Positions 24,935-33,864 are shown, counted from the first letter of the stretch. The stretch: 64,000 nucleotides of DNA from Segniliparus rugosus ATCC BAA-974 (GCF_000185725.2 NZ_KI391954.1:496001-560000), one strand, 5' to 3'. Notes: generated by a model not told the origin, from the letters alone. Program-made: numbers and translations.

Positions 24935-25947
24935 ATGACGGCGGAGATTCGGACATTGAGCGCCAAAGCTGGCGAACTCGTGCACGAGTTAGGCGCGATG
25001 ACGGCTTCTGTCTACGACGGGCTCGCCGATCCGTTCGCGCAGCGGGCATTGGAGAACATCGGCGCGCATCTTCGATCAGAGGGATCCGAATTGCGCGAGG
25101 CCGTCGCCGCGCCGAAAAGCGCGTCCGGCGTCGCGGTGGTCCGAGGGCTGGTCGTCGACCACGCCGTGGCAGGCCCGACGCCGGCCGGGTGGCGCGCCGT
25201 GGACGAGCGCATGCTCTCTCCGCTGGACGCGAGCCTGGCTCTGCTCGCCGCGATCGCCGGCCGCCCCTTCGCGTGGGCCGGGCAGCAAGACGGGCGGCTG
25301 GTCAACAACATCCTGCCCGAGCCGGGGAAGGAGCACGAGCAGACGGGAGCCTCGTCCTCCGTGTTGCTCGCCCCGCACACCGAGGACGCCTTCCACCCGG
25401 ACCGGGCGAACCTGCTCATGCTCCTCTGCGTGCGCAACCCGCAGCAGGTCCCGACGACGGTGGCCTCCGTGCGCCGCGCCCGGATCTCCGAGTCGGACCA
25501 ACGGGTTCTGAGCGAGCGGGTCGTGCCGATCCTGCCCGATGATTCCTACGACTGGGACCGTTCGTTGCCCTCCCTGCCCGTTGCGACGCTGTGGGAGCGC
25601 CACGACGGGCTCGCGATGCGCTACGACCCGGCGTACACCCCGTTGGCGGAGGCCTCCGCCGAATACCAGGCTGCGTACCGCAGGCTCGGGGAGGCGCTGG
25701 CGGAGGTGAGCGAGGCCGTGGTGCTCGAGCCTGGGGACATGGCGATCATCGACAACGACGTGGCGGTGCACGGGCGGGCCCCGTTCACCGCGCGCTACGA
25801 CGGCACCGACCGCTGGCTCAAGCGGGTCAACGTCTCGTTCTCCCCCGCGCCCGCCGCACTGGGCACGAGGCGCTCGAACACGGCTACGGCCAGAAGATCG
25901 TGGATGACTTCGCCCCGCCCGCGCACGTGTTGGCAGGCATCCTGTGA
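24935..25947 (+). CDS. Fe(II)/2-oxoglutarate oxygenase, VioC/clavaminate-synthase type (frameshifted)
   Basis: About 337 residues once a frameshift is allowed. HTEDAFHPDRANLLMLLCVR carries the H-x-E/D iron ligands, and VHGRAPFTARYDGTDRWLKR has the distal histidine and the arginine that holds 2-oxoglutarate. This is the pattern of VioC, the arginine beta-hydroxylase of viomycin synthesis. The ATG at 24935 follows GAAAGAGAG. After about residue 309 the frame becomes nonsense, but the -1 frame resumes with HEALEHGYGQKIVDDF and ends at a TGA that overlaps the next GTG. So one base seems missing near 25861-25863. The likely substrate is arginine; related enzymes use asparagine. Confidence 0.8.
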
Positions 25948-26905
25948 GCCGTCCGGGCGCGGTGACCGTCCTGAGCGAGAGCGATCTCGCCGAGGTGGCG
26001 ATCACCCCTTCAGAGGTGATCGCCGCCGTGGAAGCGGCCTACCGGGCGCACGCGGCGGACCCTTCGGGCAATCCGCGCAAGCTCAACATCACCAAAGGCC
26101 CCTCGATCAGCTACGCCATGCTGGGCAAAACGGACGGCGTGGTGGGGTTCAAGACCTCCTACACCAACAACGGGACCGGGGAGAAGCTCTACTACACCAC
26201 CTTGGCCCTCTATGACGAGGCGACCGGACTGCCGATCGCGCTCATGGACTGCGGGCGGATAGGCGCGCTGCGCACTCCCGCGGTCTCCGCCCTCCTCGCG
26301 CGAGAGCTCGCCGCCCCGGACGCGAAGACCGCGCTGGTGGTCGGCACCGGAGCGCAGGGACGTGCGGCGCTGCCGTTCCTCTTGTCGGCGCTGCCGGGGG
26401 TGGAGCGGACCCTCTTGTTCGGCACGCACCTGGAGGGGATCGCGGCAGTGCGCGACGGGCTGCGCGAACACGACGCGAACCGTGAGGTCGAAGTGCTCGA
26501 GAACCTCGACCGGGCGAATGAGGCGGATATCGTCCTCGCCGTCGCAGGGCCCAAGACGCCTGCCCGGATCCGGGCAGATCAAATCCGCGAAGGCGCGCTC
26601 ACCGTCCTCGTCGGCTACGGGGTCGAGCCGGACGTCCTGTGGTCGGCGGACAGGCTGGTCGCCACGAACGCCGAGCAGATGGCCCTCACCGGCCAGGATT
26701 TCGCCCATCCGCAGACCGGGCTGCGGGCGGCGGACGCGGAGCTGCCGGACGTCCTCCTCGGCAGGGCGCGAGGCCGGGCGGGGAGCGCCAGCGGATTTTC
26801 GCCTACAACAGCGGCATGGTCATCACCGACGTCGCGGTCGGGACCATCCTCGCCCGCGCCGCCATCGCGCAAGGCCGGGGCAAGGAGGTCGAGCTGTGGG
26901 CGTGA
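25944..26905 (+). CDS. SbnB-like 2,3-diaminopropionate pathway dehydrogenase (frameshifted)
   Basis: About 320 residues, ornithine cyclodeaminase/mu-crystallin family. Landmarks: GVVGFKTSYTNNGTGEKLYY, then LMDCGRIGALRTPAVSALLA and the NAD motif LVVGTGAQGRAALPFL. SbnB oxidises N-(1-amino-1-carboxyethyl)-glutamate to release L-2,3-diaminopropionate. After DVLLGRA the frame is lost; the -1 frame restores RQRIFAYNSGMVITDVAVG and ends VELWA. One G seems missing from the run at 26780-26783. The GTG start overlaps the previous stop (GTGA). With sbnA three genes on, the assignment is good. Confidence 0.85.
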
Positions 26906-28266
26906 GCTTGCCCGCCGTGTGGCCGGACTGGGCGGAAGCTCTGATCGCGCATCCGACGCTGCTCCAGCAGATCGCCGACGGAGCCGGCGGCGCGTTCCAT
27001 GTCGTGCACCCGCCGACGTTCGCCCGGAACCTCGCCGACTTCCAGGCGGTTTTCACAGAATTCGAGATCGAAGGCCTCGTTTATTTCGCGAAGAAGGCGA
27101 ACAAATCGACAGCGTGGCTGCGAGCGGTCGCGGAGGCGGGGGCGGGGGTCGACGTCGCGAGCCTCGGGGAGTTCCGCTCCGCGCTCGGACATGGAGTCCG
27201 AGGCGAGAAACTCGTGGTCACCGGCCCCGCGAAATCGGACGAGCTGCTTTGGCTCGCGGTTCGGCACGGCGCGCTGATCGCGGTGGACGAGCTGTCCGAG
27301 CTGGAGCGGGCCATCGCGTTCGGCAGCCAAGAGCAGCCCGTGCGCGTGCTGCTCCGCGCGGTGGCCGCAGAGCAGCCGGACACCCGGTTCGGCATGAGCG
27401 GACCGGAGCGCAAGGCCGCCGTCCACCGTTGCGCCGACGCGGGCGCGGCGGTTCGGATGGAGGGGTTCAGCCTCCACCTTTCCGGTTACGACCCCCTCGC
27501 GCGGGCGGTCAAAGCCGGGCGGCTGGCCGTGGAGATCGGCCAGGCGAGGGCGTTGGGGCTGCCCGCCGACACGATCTCGATCGGCGGCGGGTTCGCCGTG
27601 GACTATGTGCGGCAAGAGGATTGGGAGGCGTTCCAAGCCGAAACCGGCCCCAGCCAGTTCCACGCGAAGAAAGAGTTCCCCGGCGGCTTCTACCCCTACC
27701 ACAGCCCGGTCTCCGGGGCTGGCGCCTTGGCCGAGGTCTTGACCAGCCGCTACGGGAGCGAAGGGCCGGACTTGCGCGAAGCGACGATTGCCGAGGCGCT
27801 GCGGGCGAAGGGGATCAAGCTCGCCGTCGAGCCTGGCCGGGCCTTGCTCGCGGACGCCGGGGTGAGCGTCTTCGAGGTCCAAGGCTTCAAATGGCGAGAG
27901 CATCTGCAATACGGCATTGCCACGGTGGCGGGGACGAGCCTGTCGCTCTCCGAACAATGGTTCGCCAGCGAGTTCCTGCCCGAGCCGAGGTTGTGGCCGG
28001 AAGGCGGGGCGCAGCAGCGCACCCCCTCGGCGGTCGGCGGCACGAGCTGTTTGGACTCGGACATGCTGACCTGGCGCAAGCTCCCGCTGCCGAGGCCGCC
28101 GAAGCGGGGGGATTTCCTGGTCTACCCGAACACGGCCGGGTACCAGATGGACTCCAACGAGTCGGCGTTCCACGAGCTGCCGATTCCGAAAAAAGTGGTG
28201 CTGGACCTGACGGGCCCCGAGCCTCGGTGGTTCTTCGAGGAGGCGGCGTGGAAAGCATGCGGATGA
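26896..28266 (+). CDS. PLP-dependent decarboxylase, alanine-racemase-fold (SbnH/Y4yA-like)
   Basis: 456 residues, fold type III. The PLP-lysine motif is VYFAKKANKSTAW near residues 55-67; DVASLGEFRSAL, HLSGYD, SIGGGFAVDY and VEPGRALLADAG follow in family order. The C-terminal domain has the catalytic cysteine region GTSCLDSDML. In the staphyloferrin B pathway SbnH decarboxylates a diaminopropionate-citrate adduct; here a similar step on a diaminopropionate conjugate is likely. The GTG at 26896 has AAGGAGG seven bases upstream and overlaps the sbnB-like stop by ten bases. Other starts at 26902 and 26908 are possible. Confidence 0.85.
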   Translation: MGVSLPAVWPDWAEALIAHPTLLQQIADGAGGAFHVVHPPTFARNLADFQAVFTEFEIEGLVYFAKKANKSTAWLRAVAEAGAGVDVASLGEFRSALGHGVRGEKLVVTGPAKSDELLWLAVRHGALIAVDELSELERAIAFGSQEQPVRVLLRAVAAEQPDTRFGMSGPERKAAVHRCADAGAAVRMEGFSLHLSGYDPLARAVKAGRLAVEIGQARALGLPADTISIGGGFAVDYVRQEDWEAFQAETGPSQFHAKKEFPGGFYPYHSPVSGAGALAEVLTSRYGSEGPDLREATIAEALRAKGIKLAVEPGRALLADAGVSVFEVQGFKWREHLQYGIATVAGTSLSLSEQWFASEFLPEPRLWPEGGAQQRTPSAVGGTSCLDSDMLTWRKLPLPRPPKRGDFLVYPNTAGYQMDSNESAFHELPIPKKVVLDLTGPEPRWFFEEAAWKACG

Positions 28267-28315
28267 GCGGAGCCTGCGTTGATAGGAGAGCGGTGTTGAG
28301 AGAAGAGAGCGCGCG

Positions 28316-29350
28316 ATGATCGTGACCAAATATTCCGATTTGATCGGAAACACCCCGCTCTTGGAGCTGGTGCGCCTGGAGAACGGGACCCGTTATCTGC
28401 TCAAGCTGGAGCAGTTCAACCCGACCGGCTCGATGAAGATCCGGATGGCCCGACAGATGGTGCTCGACGCGCTCGAAGACGGCAGGCTGCCCAAGGGCGG
28501 GCGGATCGTGGAGTCCACGTCCGGCAACACGGGTCTCGGATTGGCGGTGGTGGCCGCCGAGCTGGGCTTGAGGTTCACGGCGGTGGTCGACCACCACGCG
28601 GCGGTCGACAAGATCCGCGCGATGGCGGCGATGGGGGCCGAACTCGTCTACGTCGCCGAAGACGGCGACGACAGCCTCAACACCGCAGCGCGGGAGGAGC
28701 TGGCCGAGGCCATGGCCGCCGAGGATCCGGAGGCGTTCTTCACCGAGCAGCACAACAACGACAGCAACCCCGCCGCGTATTCGGCGCTCGCGCGCGAGCT
28801 GATCGCGGACCTCGGCGAGGTCGACTACATGATTTGCGCGGTCGGCACCGGCGGCTCGCTGTTCGGGTCGGCGCGCGAGCTGCGCAAGCTCGGCCAGCAG
28901 ACCCAGGTGATCGGCGTGGAGCCGGTCGGGTCCATCGCGTTCGGCGGTCCCGGCGGCGACTACTGGCAGTCCGGCACCGGCACGCCGGAGGGCGCGATCA
29001 TCGGCACGGCGGTGGACTACGAGCTGCTGGACGAGGGCGTGAAGGTCTCGGACGTGGACGCGTTCGCCACCGCGCGGGTGATCGGCAGGCGCACCGGCCT
29101 GTTGATCGGCGGCTCGTCGGGCGGCTGCGTCCACGCGGCCTTGCAGAAGCTCCCCCAGCTGCCCGCAGGCTCCACTGTGGTCTCCATCGTGTGCGACGGG
29201 GGCGAGAAATACCTGGACACCGTGTTCGACGAGGAGTGGATGGCCGCGCGGGGCCTTCTGGACCCCGACGCGGAAGCGGCGGTCGGGGCTGTGCTCACCG
29301 CGCTCGGCGTGCCGGATTCGCGCCAGCGGGCCGAGGCCGCAGTACTGTGA
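28316..29350 (+). CDS. SbnA-like 2,3-diaminopropionate synthase subunit (cysteine-synthase fold)
   Basis: 344 residues, PLP fold type II. The lysine motif is FNPTGSMKIRMA (near residue 38-49), the phosphate-binding loop is ESTSGNTGLGLA, and the second loop GTGGSLFGSAREL. The S-K spacing and the MKIR after the glycine-serine pair are typical of SbnA rather than CysK. SbnA joins O-phosphoserine and glutamate, giving the substrate of SbnB. The ATG at 28316 is preceded by a purine-rich stretch (AGAGAAGAGAG). There are 49 bases between it and the decarboxylase. Confidence 0.88.
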   Translation: MIVTKYSDLIGNTPLLELVRLENGTRYLLKLEQFNPTGSMKIRMARQMVLDALEDGRLPKGGRIVESTSGNTGLGLAVVAAELGLRFTAVVDHHAAVDKIRAMAAMGAELVYVAEDGDDSLNTAAREELAEAMAAEDPEAFFTEQHNNDSNPAAYSALARELIADLGEVDYMICAVGTGGSLFGSARELRKLGQQTQVIGVEPVGSIAFGGPGGDYWQSGTGTPEGAIIGTAVDYELLDEGVKVSDVDAFATARVIGRRTGLLIGGSSGGCVHAALQKLPQLPAGSTVVSIVCDGGEKYLDTVFDEEWMAARGLLDPDAEAAVGAVLTALGVPDSRQRAEAAVL

Positions 29351-30699
29351 CCACAGTGACCACGACCAAAGACCGCGTCAAGGAGCTCGCGACGCTCGCC
29401 GCCCCGATCGCGGGGATCCAGCTCGCCCAAGTCGCGCTCACCACCACCGACACCGTGATGATGGGCGTGATCGGCGTGGCGGCGCTCGCGGCGGGCGGAC
29501 TGGCCATCACGCTGTTCAACCAGGTGCGCACGATGTGCGTCGGTTTGATCACCGGCCTGGGGAACCAGATCGCGCACGCGCAGGGCCGCAAGGCCGCCGA
29601 CAACGAGGTCCGGGGGATCGTGCGCGCCGGCCTGGCCGTCGCGACGCTCGCGGGTCTGGCGGGGGCGGTCGGGCTGGTCGCCTTGAGCTACGCTCTGGCC
29701 TGGTTCGGCCAGGCCCCGGCGGTGCTCGCCGGAGCCCGTCCGATGATGGCGGCCCTCGCCCCCGGATTGATCCCGCTGCTGTGGCTGCAGGCGCTGCGGC
29801 AGTTCGCGACGGGCATGCGCAAGCCCAAGTCCCTTCTGCCGGTCATGCTCGCCTCCATCGCGGTGAACGTGGCGTTGAACTTCGTCTTCATCTACGGCTT
29901 GTTCGGCGCGCCGAGGCTCGGCCTGACCGGGGTCGGGCTCGCGACCACGGTCGTGCAGCTCTTCTCGGTCGGGGCCTTCTGGCTCATCCTGCGCCGCGAC
30001 CGGGATCTCGCGCCGTATTTGACCGGACCGGGCAGGCCGACCGTCCAGGAGGTGAAGGACGTGTTGCGCCTCGGGGTGCCCACCGCGCTCACCTACGGAT
30101 CGGAGGCGGGCCTGTTTTCGGTCGCGGCGCTCGTCATCGGCCATTTCGGCCCTGCGGCGCTCGCCGCGCACACGGCGGTGAACCAGATCATCTACATCGT
30201 CTTCCAGATCAGCGTCGGCCTCTCGCACGGCTCCTCGGTGCTGGTGAGCCACGCGATGGGACGCGCCGACAAGGCCGAGGCGCGCGAGGCCGCTAAGACC
30301 GTGCTCTCCGTCGGCGCGGCGATTATGGCGCTGGTCGGCGCGGTCTACCTGGTCGCTCCCCGGCTGGTGCTCTGGCCGTTCCAGCTCTCCGGGCCGTCGG
30401 CGGCCATCGCGGGGACGCTCCTCATGGTCGCCGCCGTGCAACAGTTCTTCGACAACGCGCAGAACATCGCGGTGGGGCTCTTGCGGGGGCTGGGCGACGC
30501 GAAGAGCGGGTTGAAGATCACCTTGATCGGGTATTGGGGGGTCGGCCTGCCCGTGGCTCTGGCCGGGGGGCTCGTCCTCGGCTGGGGCGCTCCTGGCGTG
30601 TGGCTCGGCCTGTCAGCAGGGCTCGCGTTCTGCGCGGCCATGATGGTCCGCGCGTTCCTGCGGGGCGTCGCGAACGACGTCAAAGCCGAGCAGGCCTAA
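29347..30699 (+). CDS. MATE-family efflux transporter
   Basis: About 450 residues with twelve membrane helices. MATE landmarks include LAAPIAGIQLAQVALTTTDTVMMG at the N-terminus, GLGNQIAHAQGRK, and in the second half GVPTALTYGSEAG and a GHFGPAALAAHTAVNQI segment. MATE pumps use Na+ or H+ to export organic cations and natural products. The GTG at 29347 overlaps the sbnA stop by four bases, so translation is coupled. It is the natural exporter of the product made by the preceding genes. Confidence 0.92.
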   Translation: MTTVTTTKDRVKELATLAAPIAGIQLAQVALTTTDTVMMGVIGVAALAAGGLAITLFNQVRTMCVGLITGLGNQIAHAQGRKAADNEVRGIVRAGLAVATLAGLAGAVGLVALSYALAWFGQAPAVLAGARPMMAALAPGLIPLLWLQALRQFATGMRKPKSLLPVMLASIAVNVALNFVFIYGLFGAPRLGLTGVGLATTVVQLFSVGAFWLILRRDRDLAPYLTGPGRPTVQEVKDVLRLGVPTALTYGSEAGLFSVAALVIGHFGPAALAAHTAVNQIIYIVFQISVGLSHGSSVLVSHAMGRADKAEAREAAKTVLSVGAAIMALVGAVYLVAPRLVLWPFQLSGPSAAIAGTLLMVAAVQQFFDNAQNIAVGLLRGLGDAKSGLKITLIGYWGVGLPVALAGGLVLGWGAPGVWLGLSAGLAFCAAMMVRAFLRGVANDVKAEQA

Positions 30700-30734
30700 G
30701 CCAGAAGGCCGGATCCTGCGGCCCCCGAAGCCCG

Positions 30735-31175
30735 TCAGGCGATGCTTTGCATGCCGGAGAGCAGCGCCGCCAGCTCGTTCTCGTCGAGCCTCTCGCAGAA
30801 CTGTAGCTCCACGTTTCGGGCGGAGGGGGCTGCTTCCTCAAGCGCGGCCCTGCCCGCGTCCGTGAGCGTCAACTGCCGTCGTGACCGGTGCTCGGGGTGC
30901 ACGTGTCGGACGAGGTGCCCGATTTTCTCCAGACGGTTGATCAACGCGGTCAGGCTCGCTTTGTCGACGGCGACGAGCGCGCCGAGCTGGTCTTGGCCGA
31001 TCTGCGGGGAGCGCTCCACGGTGCGCAGCACGAGGTAGTGGAGGCGGGTGATCGCGGGGCCCTCGTCCCGCCACAGCGTCGAATGCCGTTGATCCACTCT
31101 CCGGAGGAGCACCATGAGTTGTTCCTCCGGAGAGCGGATCACGTCGTTGCGGGCGGGGGTTTCGGCGGGTTTCAC
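30735..31175 (-). CDS. MarR-family regulator
   Basis: 146 residues. The winged helix spans about 45-110 (YLVLRTVERSPQIGQDQLGALVAVDKASL, wing HPEHRSRRQLTLTDAG). It is convergent with the MATE gene, 35 bases apart. MarR proteins often control efflux genes, but convergent placement makes a direct link uncertain. The ATG at 31175 is followed by an ordinary MarR N-terminus. Confidence 0.88.
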   Translation of the reverse strand: MKPAETPARNDVIRSPEEQLMVLLRRVDQRHSTLWRDEGPAITRLHYLVLRTVERSPQIGQDQLGALVAVDKASLTALINRLEKIGHLVRHVHPEHRSRRQLTLTDAGRAALEEAAPSARNVELQFCERLDENELAALLSGMQSIA

Positions 31176-31218
31176 GCCCTCTATTCAAACCTAGTCCGCC
31201 GCCGGCCACGACTTCTGC

Positions 31219-32460
31219 TCAAACCGGGGCCGCCGCCGGCCACGCCAGCTTCGACCCGAAGACCTTTCGCGCCGTCTCGCCGAGGATGTTCCGTTTCCCC
31301 TGCTCCGAGACGAAGGGCAGCCGCATGATCCGGCCGGGGAGGTCGAAGTCCCAGTGCGGCCAATCGGACGAGTACATCAGCGTGTTCTCCGCGTCGATCG
31401 CTTTGAAGGTCGACTGGAGCAGGTTGAAGTCGGTCACCTCCAGCGGCTGGGAGGTGTAGAACATCTCCCGCATGTACTGGCTGGGCAGCTTTTCTAAAAG
31501 CGGCGCGTCCGACGTGCGCAGGATGTACTCGTGGTCGAGCCGCTGCATCATGAACGGCAACCAGGCCAGCCCGCTTTCGATCCAGATGACCTTCAGGTCC
31601 GGGAAGCGCGTGGGGATGCCGTTGAGCAGCCAGTTCGTCATGTGCGTCATGTTGCACGTGACGAAGGACATGGCGTGGACCCCGGTGAAGCGGTTCATGG
31701 TCGAGGTCATCGTGTCGCCCCAGGTCGGCCCGGCGTGGAAGCCCATGGGCATGCCGAGGCGCTCGAGCTCCGCGTAGACCGGGATGTACTGGTTCTGGTG
31801 CACGCCGATGTGCCGCTGGCTGGTCACCAGGAAGCCGATGACGTCGGGGTGGTCGTGGTAAGTCCGGATCGTGTCGAGCGAAGCGTCCGGGTTCTCGAAC
31901 GGGAGCCCGAGCATCGTCTTGATCCGGGGGTCCTTGCCCAGGATGGTGCTGGTGAACCACTTGTTGTAGGCGAGCATGAGCGCTGTGGCGAACTCCGGAA
32001 CGGGGTGCAGGCCGATCTCCAGCATCGGCTGGGGGAAGACGATCTGGTAGTCGATCGCCATCGAGTCCATCGCGCGCTGCACCAAAGTAACGTCGCGGTG
32101 GAACTGGCCCGGCGGCACGTATTCGGCCAGGCTCGTCTGGTGCGGGATCCGGCCCGCGACGTCCTGGAAAGTGAGTCCCGGCATGTGCGCGCTGAGCGCG
32201 AGGTGGTGCGCCTCCGGCCAGTTTCGCATGATCTGCTTGCCGTAGTCGCGAAGGACGGGGTCGTCGATGGCGGCGATGATGTCGGGCCAGGAGTCCAGTT
32301 CGACGTGGTGCGAGTCCACATCGACGATGAGCGTTTTGCGCAGCCCGAACTGCTCGGTGTCCCGGCGGGCGTTGGCGAGGATCTCGCGCGAGTCGGTGGT
32401 GGTCGTGATCTCTTGGACGGGATGGACCGCGACGGCGGGCTGGTTGGTGCTGGTGGTCAT
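31219..32460 (-). CDS. Amidohydrolase_2 family metal-dependent hydrolase/decarboxylase
   Basis: 413 residues. The start of the barrel gives VDVDSHHVE, with D-x-H metal-binding residues; later GFHAGP, WIESGLAWLPF and YSSDWPHWDFD supply the other histidine and aspartate. This is the pattern of ACMSD-like amidohydrolases, which often decarboxylate or hydrolyse aromatic acids. The operon adds a small unknown protein and a Rieske ferredoxin, a trio I associate with actinobacterial ring-degradation units. Substrate unknown. RBS GGAG is seen just before the ATG at 32460. Confidence 0.85.
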   Translation of the reverse strand: MTTSTNQPAVAVHPVQEITTTTDSREILANARRDTEQFGLRKTLIVDVDSHHVELDSWPDIIAAIDDPVLRDYGKQIMRNWPEAHHLALSAHMPGLTFQDVAGRIPHQTSLAEYVPPGQFHRDVTLVQRAMDSMAIDYQIVFPQPMLEIGLHPVPEFATALMLAYNKWFTSTILGKDPRIKTMLGLPFENPDASLDTIRTYHDHPDVIGFLVTSQRHIGVHQNQYIPVYAELERLGMPMGFHAGPTWGDTMTSTMNRFTGVHAMSFVTCNMTHMTNWLLNGIPTRFPDLKVIWIESGLAWLPFMMQRLDHEYILRTSDAPLLEKLPSQYMREMFYTSQPLEVTDFNLLQSTFKAIDAENTLMYSSDWPHWDFDLPGRIMRLPFVSEQGKRNILGETARKVFGSKLAWPAAAPV

Positions 32461-32472
32461 GGGGTTCTCCTT

Positions 32473-32799
32473 CTAGAGCTTCTCGGAACGTTGCGCACGG
32501 GACAGCCACAGAGCCAAATCGAACGTGTTCAGGCTTTGCGCCTCCATCAGGCCCGCGATCAACGCAACGGCTTCGGTGCCGGAGACGTCGTCCGGGGAGA
32601 TCGCGGGGATCTGGCCCGAAGCCTCCTGGCAGGCGAAATAGAGCTTGGCCAGGTCGCCGACGGCGCGGGAGAGGGTTTCTGCGGTGACGGTCGCCGATTC
32701 GCCGTTTTGCAGCCTGCGCACGAACGCGCGCAGCTGGTCTGCGACGTCCCCGAAGTCGGGGGCGGTTTCAGGGGCGACGGCGGTTTCAGACCAGGACAT
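32473..32799 (-). CDS. Small protein between amidohydrolase and Rieske genes
   Basis: 108 residues, all-helical in appearance, acidic N-terminus (DFGDVADQLRAFVRRLQNG), no membrane helix or metal motif. The ATG at 32799 overlaps the Rieske gene end by 14 bases, so it is part of the operon. I know of no function. Probably a partner or subunit of the adjacent enzymes. Confidence 0.7.
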   Translation of the reverse strand: MSWSETAVAPETAPDFGDVADQLRAFVRRLQNGESATVTAETLSRAVGDLAKLYFACQEASGQIPAISPDDVSGTEAVALIAGLMEAQSLNTFDLALWLSRAQRSEKL

Positions 32800-33169
32800 A
32801 GATCTCACCGTCTCGCTCTTCGACGTCGAAGCCGTGCAGCCGCATCTGCGGCACCGTGACGTGCTGGCCGGTTGTGATCTTGTATTCGGCCCCGTGCCAC
32901 GGGCACACCACGTGCAGCTCGTCTTCGTCGAAACGCATGCCGTGGGCGAGCTGCTGCTCGTCGATGTTCTCCCTGACCCTCGGGACGATCCGCCCTTGGC
33001 AGGCCGGGCCGCCTTGGTGCGGGCAGACGTTCTCGTACGCGTAGAGCTTGTCGCCGACGCGGAAGATCCCGATCGTGCGGTCGTCGACGTCGACGATGAG
33101 CCTGCCTTTTTCGGGGATGATCTCCGACCGGCCGACGAGCACGGCGGTTTTCGTGGAGGTTTCGGCCAT
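32786..33169 (-). CDS. Rieske [2Fe-2S] ferredoxin-like protein
   Basis: 127 residues with both Rieske motifs: CPHQGGPACQG (C-x-H) near residue 49 and CPWHGAEY (C-x2-H) near 90. There is no oxygenase domain, so it is a stand-alone electron carrier. An inserted stretch of about 25 residues between the two motifs (VRENIDEQQLAHGMRFD) is longer than in BphF-type ferredoxins. It is the first gene of the operon; the palindrome at 33249-33266 lies about 85 bases upstream. Confidence 0.9.
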   Translation of the reverse strand: MAETSTKTAVLVGRSEIIPEKGRLIVDVDDRTIGIFRVGDKLYAYENVCPHQGGPACQGRIVPRVRENIDEQQLAHGMRFDEDELHVVCPWHGAEYKITTGQHVTVPQMRLHGFDVEERDGEIYVLV

Positions 33170-33248
33170 GGCCTTCCTTTCTCATGAGCTTCGAGAGAGC
33201 TGGTGGTCCTCTCGAAGCGGTGGGCTGCGCACGAATCAGCGACAACAA

Positions 33249-33266
33249 CTGTTCGTACACGAACAG
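33249..33266. promoter_or_regulatory. 18-bp palindrome upstream of the Rieske operon
   Basis: CTGTTCGT-AC-ACGAACAG has perfect 8-bp arms, and one more ACGAACA half-site follows at about 33304. Size and symmetry suit a TetR- or GntR-type operator. No regulator gene lies next to it; the short plus-strand frame from 33302 is not protein-like. The rest of 33170-33429 holds only the terminator below. Confidence 0.6.
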
Positions 33267-33382
33267 TGTAGGCGGCAGACCGGCCCGCTCGTCTACAGTT
33301 TGTGACGAACATCGCCACCGAGAAGACCCTCGCGATAGGAGCGGCGCGGCGCGCGGAACCCGAGCGGAGGCGAAGCAGAACG

Positions 33383-33407
33383 GCCCGACAGGCGGCGCCT
33401 GTCGGGC
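33383..33407 (-). terminator. Hairpin 3' of the deazaflavin-dependent reductase gene
   Basis: GCCCGACAGG pairs with CCTGTCGGGC around a 5-base loop. It begins 23 bases after the stop at 33430. There is no U-tract, as is common in actinobacteria. Confidence 0.65.
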
Positions 33408-33429
33408 TTCCGAGAACGCTAGCGGGCGC

Positions 33430-33864
33430 TCAGCCGGCCACGGGCTGGAGCCAGACCAGGGGGATCACCCGAGCGGTGCGCTTCTGGTAGCCCTCGTAGC
33501 CTCGGTACGCCTTGACGACCAGCGGCCACAGGCGTTCGCGCTCTTCGGCGGAGACGGTGGTCGCCACGGCCTTCGTCGGGGCCTGGCCGACCACGGTGTA
33601 GGTCACGTCGGGGTTCGCGACGAGATTGGTGTACCAGGCCGGGTGCTTCGGGTCGCCGCCTCGGGAGGCGACCACGAGCCATTTCCCGGCCTCTTGGACC
33701 GGAGAGGTGAGCAGGACGGTGCGCGGCTGGCCGGATTTCTTCCCCGTGGTGGTGAGTTCCACGACCGGCATCGGCCCGAACTGCTTGCCGAGCTTTCCGC
33801 CGCTGACCTTGAGCAGGGCGCGGTGGACGAGATTCATTGTCTTCAGGGCTGCGTCAGGAGGCAT
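33430..33864 (-). CDS. Deazaflavin (F420)-dependent nitroreductase family protein (DUF385)
   Basis: 144 residues. The split-barrel motif PVVELTTTGKKSGQPRTVLL is that of the Ddn/FDOR-A family, followed by VVASRGGDPKHPAWYTNLVANP, the F420 or lipid-quinone binding region. Members use F420H2 to reduce quinones or nitro compounds at the membrane. Length fits. The ATG gives MPPDAALKTMN, typical of the family. Confidence 0.85.
   Translation of the reverse strand: MPPDAALKTMNLVHRALLKVSGGKLGKQFGPMPVVELTTTGKKSGQPRTVLLTSPVQEAGKWLVVASRGGDPKHPAWYTNLVANPDVTYTVVGQAPTKAVATTVSAEERERLWPLVVKAYRGYEGYQKRTARVIPLVWLQPVAG

Noticed and set aside
33302-33490. Short plus-strand frame beside the operator at 33249, perhaps a TetR remnant
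   Set aside because: The sequence has no helix-turn-helix pattern and mostly overlaps a hairpin and the end of the DUF385 gene.
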